From contig JAJEKV010000003.1 of assembly GCA_021234155.1 (NCBI GenBank), forward strand, positions 24,586,874 through 24,650,873: DNA of 64,000 nucleotides. Reading direction: 5' to 3'. The notes beneath the pieces were generated by a model that saw only the letters and a program-made list of their open reading frames with translations, was not told where the DNA came from and did not search any database. A program made the position numbers and the translations under genes. Shown here one piece after another: positions 56,246 through 64,000 of the stretch. Each line of letters begins with the position of its first letter. Within the stretch, counting starts at the first letter, position 1. This stretch comes from Isoetes taiwanensis. Its lineage: Eukaryota; Streptophyta; Lycopodiopsida; Isoetales; Isoetaceae.

Positions 56246-56269
56246 TTGCGGCGGCCAAGGCCGCCGCAA
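56246..56269. repeat. GC-rich palindrome, 11-bp arms
   Basis: TTGCGGCGGCC and GGCCGCCGCAA are perfect inverted copies separated only by AA, inside AT-rich sequence. Tightly paired GCGGCGG/CCGCCGC ends of this kind are known from small non-autonomous DNA transposons in plants, but no element body is defined here. Confidence 0.75.
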
Positions 56270-56285
56270 ACATTTCTCTTCACTT

Positions 56286-56435
56286 GACTCACATATTGGT
56301 TTGAAAATGTGTGGAAAGTTAGAACAATGTTGTGTTCTACCTCCTAGACATTCTCTATGTGACTCACTTATTGGTTTGAAAATGTGTGCAAAGTTAGAAC
56401 AACGTTGTGTTCTACCTTCTAGACATTTTCTCAAA
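56286..56435 (-). repeat. 75-bp tandem duplication in a 97-codon minus ORF
   Basis: Two copies (56,286-56,360 and 56,361-56,435) differ at a few bases. Because 75 is a multiple of 3, the minus ORF 56,243-56,536 stays open and encodes two 25-residue repeats (CLEGRTQRCSNFAHIFKPIS and CLGGRTQHCSNFPHIFKPIC). No family is recognised. Coding status is uncertain. Confidence 0.6.
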
Positions 56436-56539
56436 TTGCACTCTGATGTGAATGTTCTCCGCGACAAACATTTTACATTCACGCAGATTTGGCATCCCAT
56501 AATCAAATCATGAAGCTTATCACATTGTCCAAGCATCCA

Positions 56540-57565
56540 AAATGGTATTATGCCAAATGTTCTAATCGTTGAAAAAAAAAATAGTAAGTTTTAACTATTG
56601 TGCAATTATAAGAACTATAAATTAGAAACTATTATGTAATAGTTATAATATGTAGAAGTGCAACAAATAACTATTACTTCACAATGCATATAAGAATAGT
56701 AAACTAGAAACTTTAGAACATATAGGTGCTGCTTTTCTCAAATTTTGCCATTTGGTCATAACCCTATGCTTAAGCAAGGCGATGGAGTTGCAATTGGAAG
56801 CAAGGCCATGAAGGCGCAATCGTGGAAGTGGACTACATTAAATGCATCAAACCCCTGAGCCATCTAATATCGTCCAAATAAGACAGAGTTTGATTGTTGG
56901 GCTGATGAGATCTTAGGTAAGATTTTGAAAATGTTAGTCTATACGTGCACTTCATCTAAACCCTATGGTGCACAACAATGGATTGGAGGTATGCCTTGTG
57001 CCTTGATGAAGTTTAATCATCATATTGTTGAGCTTAAAATGTACAATTTTTATGTTTGTGGTTAACCTTGCTTCAGCAAGCAAGACACACAAAGGAAGAG
57101 GCACAACGACTCTCTTCCACTGAACTGAAGACCAATCCATCTTCTTTTCATCCATATTTTGGGTTCTGTTATTGCTGGAAATGCGCTTCGGACCTTCTGC
57201 TTTTGTAGATTGCATGGACACAAGCAACACACAAAAATGCTTGAAACTTCCAATCTTCCAACATGCATTTGTCACAACTATTCTTTAGAAAACGTCCATT
57301 AAATGAAGTGTCATAAAATAACTAAAAACAGTAGAAAAGCACCTTATTTGTATAAATACATTTGTTCAGCACCTGCAATTCTTAGAAAACCATTTGCAAA
57401 GAGATATCCAAGTTAAACAAATATGTTCAATACCATTTAAAAAATCATAACCCAAACATGTTTAATATGCAACATAGATATGCCATGGAATTATTTGGTG
57501 CAGCGGACCTTGCCCTCTATAAAAAACAAAAGAAGACAGAATATGAACATGAGAAAATTTGCCCC
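56540..57565. other. No gene assigned
   Basis: AT-rich sequence. A 107-codon minus ORF (56,952-57,275) overlaps another minus frame (57,062-57,268). Neither has a recognised domain. Confidence 0.4.
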
Positions 57566-57570
57566 TGAGA

Positions 57571-57735
57571 TAAGATATATAGGACACTACAAAGGCACAT
57601 GATTGGCCTTTTAATCCAATCAATACAATCATTGGCCTTTTAATAAGATATATAGGACACTACAAAGGCACATGATTGGCCTTTTAATCCAATCAATACA
57701 ATCATTGGCCTTTTAATCCAATCAATACAATCTGG
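57571..57735. repeat. 73-bp perfect tandem duplication with 31-bp sub-repeat
   Basis: TAAGATATATAGGACACTAC starts at 57,571 and 57,644 (period 73), and the copies are identical over the unit. Within and after them, ATTGGCCTTTTAATCCAATC recurs at 57,602, 57,675 and 57,706. The tract lies just downstream (on the minus strand) of the kinase pseudogene's stop. Confidence 0.85.
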
Positions 57736-57790
57736 CTGGACAATTAGTGCATGCATATCACTAGACAATATTTTATCAAAGCCACCTTCT

Positions 57791-58630
57791 TCATGATTGT
57801 CCATTTTGCCTTGAGGAATTTGCAGAATCGCCATCACCAAGCTCTACAGGGAGTTCATCATCATAATCAGTTAAATTATATTTCTCCCCAAGGGCCCTAA
57901 GAACCTGGAATATTTCATACATAGATGGCGGTCCTTTGGAAATACTACAACACATAACACATGAACATGCCAACTTCACAAACTGACGTAACTCATCATC
58001 CACCCCTGCTCCCACTAAAGTTCTCTCCACTGCATCCAGACTTCGATTTCTACTATAGAGCAATCCTGCCACTCTACCAAATTACCCTGAAAGTTCCCTA
58101 CGTTAACATCTCGGGGTTTTTGGCCTGTCAAGAGCTCCAGAAGTATTACTCCAAAGCTGTAAACATCTCTTTTAGTGGTAGAAACTGCTGTTCTAGAATA
58201 CTTAGGTGGAACATGTTCAGCATCATCAAATACACCATTTGAGATCTCACATGAATAGAGGATGTACCGGCTATCCTGGAGATGCCAAAGTCTACGATCC
58301 TGGCATCAAAGTCCTCGTCTAAAAGAATGCTATGAGGGCTGAAATTTCTGTGAATAATGCAAGGCTTACAACTTTGATGCAACCAAGCAAGACCACGAGC
58401 AGCACCAAGAGCAATCCTCAACCTTGTTGGCCAGTCTAGGTAACCTAAATTCACCATCCACTTCATAAAGCCAATGGTAAAGGGTACCATTAATCATGTG
58501 CTGATATATAAGGAGTCTTTCTGGGCAAGCAATGCAGTAGCCTAAAAGTGGCACAAGATTTTGATGTCTTACCTTCCCCAGGCCATCCATCTCAGATTTG
58601 ATGCAGATTCGCCTCTGCATCGGCAGTTTA
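57791..58630 (-). pseudogene. BIR-type receptor-like kinase fragment (kinase domain only)
   Basis: Read right to left, the pieces are [20 protein letters not shown] with [17 protein letters not shown] (58,560-58,460), [20 protein letters not shown] (58,439 on), HRNFSPHSILL (HRN codons 58,352-58,344), VDFGISRI (DFG at 58,292-58,284), PPKYSRTAVSTTKRDVYSFG, LLELLTGQK, and a C-terminal part DELRQFVKLACSCV...YEIFQVLRALGEKYNLTDYD ending at 57,791. This matches plant LRR receptor kinases of the BAK1-interacting (BIR) group, which are membrane co-receptors in immunity and often inactive. The HRN in place of HRD is typical of that group. The leucine-rich repeats, membrane span and N-lobe are missing, and frameshifts lie near 58,445, 58,248 and 58,065. 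It is a dead fragment unless indels are sequencing errors. Confidence 0.85.
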
Positions 58631-58639
58631 CCTTACCTG

Positions 58640-59590
58640 TGATGCATAGTTACTTTGCTTTTGCCATAAGTGGATCAGATTTATGACGAGATATTGCAGA
58701 GGAGACTGATGCAGGCTATAAACAGGAAGCTGAGTACGGGCGAAATGGAATTGCCAATATCTAGAACCACAGACCAAGTGCCTACATCTCACCTCAGCTT
58801 GGCTATGGCATCAGAGTGCCAAAGCAGACCTCATGTCTTCTTGCTCAGAAACTCCATAGAAGCAGAAGCTGATATAGCACCACAAAGCAGAAGCCGATAT
58901 AGCCGATATAGCACCATAGAAGTAGAAGCTTGGAAGCTCCACAGAAATAGAAGCCGCACAGCTGCTAGAGATCTGTCGAGCCGGAGCATATACAGCTAGG
59001 ATCTCTCTCCATATCCAGACCAGATCTGCCAGAGCAGATTCGTCCTAGATCAAACCATAGATTATCTTGACACCATTTCTTAGGGCAAGGCCCTGGATTG
59101 CAGTCTGAAACTGGCCACTTCAAATAAGGTCTTGAACAAGGAAGAAATGGAAGACGGAGCCTGAAACTGCCTGCTTAAATGGAATAACCGAGACGGATTT
59201 GCATTGCCGCTACAAAGTCTCCGCCAAATGCATGGAGTAGAACAGGGGATTGCTTCGGAAGCAATAAAAGGTTTGCTTGCAGAGAAAGAAACAGAGCAAG
59301 AAATATTTTTCTACTTAAAAAAAAATACACGTGTCACGCTCAGGCTTTTTCCTGGGACGGAAATATTTCATCAAACAATTAAATGATACATGAGCCCAAA
59401 AGAAAACCACATTAAAATTAACCACGAAATTTCCAGACTTAGGAAAACCTGAAGCACCGAATTCGTATCCAAACCCCTGGTTCCGGCCACTTTGGAAACC
59501 CTTCGCTTTACTGTAATTGACGAGTGCACATCGTTCTCTATTCGGCCCCCTGTCCACGTGGAATTTTTTTCCCTTGTACACCTCATCTTT
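58640..59590. other. No gene assigned; AGCAGAAGC repeats
   Basis: A 109-codon plus ORF (58,670-58,999) includes a low-complexity tract (58,858-58,960) built from AGAAGCAGAAGC, CCGATATAGC and ATAGCACCATAG words. No domain is seen. The rest is unremarkable low-copy sequence. Confidence 0.4.
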
Positions 59591-59594
59591 TTTT

Positions 59595-59664
59595 CGCCAC
59601 CTCACCAAAAAAACACCTCTCACAATTTTCGCCACCTCACCAAAAAAACACCTCTCACAATTTT
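59595..59664. repeat. 35-bp perfect tandem duplication
   Basis: The unit CGCCACCTCACCAAAAAAAC... occupies 59,595-59,629 and is repeated exactly at 59,630-59,664. No function is evident. Confidence 0.9.
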
Positions 59665-61460
59665 ATATGATGAAGAGAAGATAGCATGGTGGTTCTTGCA
59701 CCATGGATTCGTTCAAGAGTTTTTAATCATTAAAACATGATGGCCCTTGATGTGGGAGATTCCCATAATCCAAGGGTTCAAAACTAACAATAAAAAAAAG
59801 TAACCATAAAAGGAACAGATGTGGTGTGGGCCTCTAATTGGCCCTTCTTCTTGTTATTCCTTACATTCTCACTTCGAAACTTACAATTAGTCCACCTGTC
59901 TTTTTGCTTTTGTCATCATGGGCTCTAGACCAGATAACCATAGACATCACCCTCAACTTCAAGTAACTCGCTGAAACTTTTCCCGACACAATTTGTTTTA
60001 TACAAGTTTTATACAATCCAATATGATTATTTGCTTCCTCTTGACGTTTCTTGCTTGTACAATCCACTATGATTCTTTGCTTGCATATCACTACCGATTT
60101 GCACATCGCATTACGTCAAGTCTTTGTTCACTACATTAACATGTACAGATGTATAGTTTATCAATGAGCTTATGTGTATTTTAGTTTAGTTCAATTCAAC
60201 TTGTTGTTTCGATTTCTATTGCACAAAAAAACAAAAACAAAAACAAAACAAAAGCAAATTCAAACAAAATGATTGTCTCTATGTAATGATCCATAGTCCA
60301 TCAAGATAAAGGTTCATACAGCATGGAACTTAGCATGCGATCCATATATTCGTCTTCTACTGATTTGGCAATTGTTATTTATGGTTCAGAAAAAGGTATG
60401 AAGCCAATCGAAAGGCTTTCTGCATGGTCGTAATCCAAGCGCAGCTGAGGCAAGAAGGCATTGGAGCAATGGGCGTGCAAATAGTCTAGCAATCTACCTG
60501 TAGTAAAAGGTATTGGTGATCATAATCAATTTCTTCATCTTCATTCTTTGTACCAACGCGAAAGTGTGTAATCCCTTCTCTGTCACCGGAGGTAATCTTT
60601 TGAGCTTTTTTTGTCATGTTCCATTTATGCCCCATAAAACTCTGTTATAGTTGCTATGAACGGATTAGGAAGTACTTAGGCTATGCTTGAAATAGATTCT
60701 ATCGTTATTATAAGGTATCGCCTATATTCTGCGGCTAAAGGCATAAAAATGGCATTCTAGATTTTTGAACCAAGTAGAGCCGGATCTGCTGATGGCATAC
60801 CTTGTCTGTGCTCCATGTTATAGTTCGAATATCATATTAGGCTATGGACGGCTTTTTGAAGGTAAATCTCTATACACATATTGAGTTATGTGAAATGGGA
60901 ACTTGTCCCTCTCTAATGCATGGAATATTATACTTGGAGATATGCAGGACAAATTTCGAAGGGTAAAAGCCCTGCTACGGACTCAAAACAGCTTGTTGTT
61001 GATGGTGTATACACGACTCCAATATTCAGGTTTGTTCTCATCATTCTTATCAATGCTTCAATCTGTTGTTGAAGCAGAAAAGAAGGGCATGTGAACCCCC
61101 AGGGATATGATAGGATTAGATAGAATAGTGGTTGCAGAATTATGTTAGAAATAATTTTTGCATTTGAAGAAAGCAAGGGGTGCCATCCTGTGCGAAGTTT
61201 GCATAACAAAGAGCACCTAGTTCCTCTTTATAACATCACTTTGATGGCTAGGTTAACATTGAGGGTCATGCGAATAAACGTTTGATGTTTCTATTTTTAT
61301 GCATGCAAAGTTCACGGGAGCTTTGATGTTCTTCTAGTTACTTATTATTTCTGTAAGCATAATCACATCTAGGAATGTTTATAGATGCGTGTCTCAGTAG
61401 GCTAGAGGAAATATAGCAGATGCTAAGGACATGATGTTTTATTTACTTAGCAAGAAATTA
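59665..61460. other. No gene assigned
   Basis: Low-copy AT-rich sequence with an A/C simple repeat (AAAAACAAAAACAAAAC) near 60,223-60,260. Frames at 59,861-60,106 and 60,928-61,209 (minus) and 60,903-61,094 (plus) are short and unrecognised. Confidence 0.4.
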
Positions 61461-61469
61461 TAGCACAAA

Positions 61470-61980
61470 CATCTTAGGAGGATTATCATCTTGTGTCAAT
61501 GGACAGGATGAGTGTCGCAATGAAGAAGAATCATTACGTCTCAAATTTGGAGCTCTTATAGCTATCTTACTGGCAAGTATATATGGAGTTCTTCTACCTC
61601 TAATTGCAAAAAGTCTTAAGGTCATGCACACTAATGGCACGGCCTTTGTTGTTGCAAAAGCTTTGGTAGCAGGAGTCATCTTGGCAACTAGGTTTGTGCA
61701 TATCCTTCTAGATGCCATGGAAAATTTGACGATTGATTGCTTGCCTAAACACCCATGAAAAGAATTTCCATTTGTAGGCTTTATTGCAATGCTTGCTTCA
61801 TTGCCCACACTTGCTATTGATTTTGCTGGTACAGAATTCTTTGAATGAGGTCATGCACAGAAAGCAGGTCAAATGCATACAGATCCTTTGGTAAATGGAG
61901 AAGCAAATATGGTTTTGGACTGCCCTTTGCACTGCTCGTCTTGCATCTGCAACTTTAAAGTTTCATCATACACAACAGGT
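61470..61980 (+). pseudogene. ZIP metal transporter (IRT/ZIP) fragment
   Basis: From about 61,476 one frame encodes CVNGQDECRNEEESLRLKFG, membrane segment 1 (LIAILLASIYGVLLPLIAKS), segment 2 (FVVAKALVAGVILATRFVHI, with the family's FxH near the end), LLDAMENLTIDCLP, and segment 3 (FPFVGFIAMLASLPTLAIDF). This is the N-terminal third of plant ZIP zinc/iron transporters, which import divalent metals across membranes. A TGA at 61,756-61,758 replaces what is usually Trp in the PW-x-FPF region. A second TGA lies at 61,846-61,848. The histidine loop and remaining membrane segments were not found, and no start codon context is clear. A possible GT splice-like boundary follows near 61,979. Confidence 0.8.
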
Positions 61981-63170
61981 AATAAGCAACTTCAGTTTAT
62001 TATTTCATGAGATTATCTAATGCCAACTATTTTTAAGCTCTCTTTAGCCACCATTTTGTTTTGTGCTTTAAGATAAGCCACTACTTTATTCTATGCTCTA
62101 AACTATTTTCTTTCCATCTTTTAGCTTTTTGAAGACCTTGGAACATGTTTTATTCAAGTTATGTACCTTCATAGAATTATAGAGCTTAACATTTTTACAA
62201 GAGGTCTTCTGATGACATCGTCCCCATGTTGTTTATTGAATTGAAGCTTCTATATCTATTCTTCGCTTTGTGGAAGTTATGGATAGCTTAGTTTTATCTA
62301 TAAATCAAACTCTATAGAGCACAAATACAATATACCATCTGGAGCTTCGACCCATGAACTGTGCATTTCAGTGTGATCAATGTTTATGTGTAACATAGTT
62401 TGAAGATGTCAGTACATAGCAGCCAAGCTGGGAAATACTGGAACATATTATTATGGTATTCAAGGTACAGTATCTGTTTGGGATCCAAAGGTTCAATATT
62501 TATTGGAGTTTAGCCTTTTTCAGGTTTGACTAGTTGTATCTTTTAAGAACGAGGACCTTAATACCCTGGAGGCAGGATGGCAATTACACGGTATTAGTCC
62601 TATGCTCTTCACAACCATTATCTAACTTATGTTACATTGCAGGTATACCAAAAACTTTATAATGATAATAGACCAAGGTTTTTCATTTTCTGGACTATAA
62701 GTTGAAACAAGCCAACTCCATGACGTTTTGTGATAGTGCATAACCGTTTTATAGATATTCGATATCTGATCTATGTTGTTTAATGGTTTAGGGTGATCCA
62801 TATAGAAAAACAGGATGTTACAACCTTAGATGTCTAGGATTTGTTCAAATTAGCAATAGGATCTTACTATGAGGATCTATATCCCTTACATCTACATCAG
62901 GAAGAAAGCAGATTGACATACGAATTTCCATTTACAAGGTAAAGATAAATATGATTTTAAGTAAGATGCAAAACTTGAAAGAAACAACAAAAGTCTTTAA
63001 TGCTTTGAAGGTTAATTATTTTAGGGGCACATCAGTGGCAACTGGTGGCTCAAGTATGATGAAGAATTGGTTATTGGCCTGCAGCTCTCTTGAGCACTCT
63101 TAAGGATCATGCCTCAAGAGTGCAATGGGAAGCAGAAATAGTGAATGAGAAGAGAAATGGGATCCACAGT
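61981..63170. other. No gene assigned
   Basis: AT-rich sequence with stops in all frames. Downstream exons of the ZIP pseudogene were looked for by eye (TM4-TM8 words) and not recognised. Confidence 0.4.
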
Positions 63171-63179
63171 TCCACATAA

Positions 63180-63521
63180 ATGGGTAGTGGCCAGTTTGCT
63201 GAATCTGGAGGTGGAAAGACTAGCTACTTCATGCATGTTTATTATGTCGATGCTTCTGGCAAGCTTGCTGTGGTTGCACATAATCATTTGCTTCTCATGT
63301 CACAAATCCAAATTGCTATGATCTTATGTTGTTTAAACCAACATATTACTTATGCATTGCACCTTCCTTTTACTATGGTGGACCAGGTCTCAATTTCAAA
63401 TGTTCGTAACCCAAATTATGATATTCTTCAAGAATCTCTTAGTTATACCGGACCGTATTATAAAATTTATGACAATACTTATGACACATATAATCAAGTT
63501 CTCAATCTAGTATGCAACTAG
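63180..63521 (+). CDS. Unrecognised 113-codon ORF
   Basis: An open frame with natural composition starts MGSGQFAESGGGKTSYFMHV and contains a mildly hydrophobic centre (HLLLMSQIQIAMILCCLNQH) and a tyrosine/asparagine-rich end. I recognise no family. Its stop lies within the first copy of a 38-bp tandem duplication, so the natural end may have been altered. It could be an exon of a decayed gene, and coding status is uncertain. Confidence 0.25.
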   Translation: MGSGQFAESGGGKTSYFMHVYYVDASGKLAVVAHNHLLLMSQIQIAMILCCLNQHITYALHLPFTMVDQVSISNVRNPNYDILQESLSYTGPYYKIYDNTYDTYNQVLNLVCN

Positions 63522-63567
63522 GTAGCTTTAATCAAGTTCTCAATCTAGTATGCCACCAGGTAGCTTT
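63492..63567. repeat. 38-bp tandem duplication
   Basis: AATCAAGTTCTCAATCTAGT starts at 63,492 and 63,530. The two 38-base copies differ at two positions (CAACTAGG versus CCACCAGG). Confidence 0.85.
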
Positions 63568-64000
63568 GAACTCCAAAGTATAGCCTTTGGTTGCAATGGA
63601 ATCTACCTCAAAGTGATCTTTAATAGGCAAAAGGGATTTCATGCCTATTAATTTTCCTTATGTTTTTGGGTTGCCCAAAGGGTAAATCCCAGGCACCGTG
63701 TGTGAGGAAATAGAAACATTGATGTGTATTGGCTGGGATTGTCCCAAAGCTAAGAATAGCACTAAGCTAAATATACAATTTAGGCGTCAGTCATGGCAGT
63801 TTAATATGTTGGATGCAGGTTTTCCACGTAATTTGAATACAAATGATCTTCGGGGCTTTTGTCTATGATCAAACTCTTCGAAGCTTGCAACATTTGTAGC
63901 TTGGATGTAAATGTAAGGTAGAGGGTAGGCTACACGAATAAATACTGGACGTACAAATGTAACGGTCTTGGCCCCTTGACACTCTAATATATGTATTTGT
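63568..64000. other. No gene seen to window end
   Basis: Low-copy sequence with short frames only. Nothing is recognised before the window edge. Confidence 0.4.

Overview
This window is nuclear DNA of a land plant, almost certainly repeat-rich heterochromatin running into a decayed low-copy stretch. The evidence is Arabidopsis-type telomere repeats (CCCTAAA), Ty1/copia elements primed by plant initiator tRNA-Met, a CACTA (En/Spm) transposase, a Ty3/gypsy polyprotein, and fragments of typical plant genes (a BIR-type receptor kinase and a ZIP metal transporter). The species cannot be named from the sequence. I found no intact protein-coding gene and no rRNA, true tRNA or CRISPR. Long ORFs are rare, and every recognisable coding region is split by frameshifts or stops.

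Layout. 1-7.3 kb: CG-rich and AT-rich short repeats, unrecognised transposon-like ORFs, a near-perfect hairpin, a cluster of tRNA-like tandem repeats and a 0.7-kb polypurine tract. 7.3-17.7 kb: a tandem array of nine ~1.12-kb satellite units in two blocks, each preceded by the same leader sequence and the whole flanked by a CG-rich motif. 18.4-21.6 kb: a broken CACTA transposase on the minus strand. 21.6-28.8 kb: a mosaic of unrecognised ORFs, an interstitial telomere tract, a second cluster of the tRNA-like repeat, a captured SNF2-helicase fragment followed by a heat-shock-element-like site, and CG-rich minisatellites. 28.8-35.4 kb: a degenerate Ty3/gypsy element on the minus strand, with gag carrying two CCHC knuckles, then protease, RT, RNase H and integrase. 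35.4-52.9 kb: head-to-tail copies of a ~7-kb unit containing two nested non-autonomous LTR elements. One is a minus-strand element with TGATACG termini. The other is a plus-strand internally deleted copia whose copies share the same ATTTT target duplication. 52.9-64 kb: low-copy DNA with a kinase pseudogene, a ZIP pseudogene and several short tandem duplications.

Most of the window is explained by transposon insertion, nesting and tandem duplication, so the genes do not form a working pathway. The most important observation for any user is technical. Copies of the same repeat differ again and again at CAG, CTG and ACG sites, including at primer-binding sites whose correct sequence is known. 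CAG/CTG is also much rarer in the repeat part than in the right-hand 10 kb. This looks like systematic miscalling around methylated cytosines, and it probably accounts for some of the frameshifts seen here.
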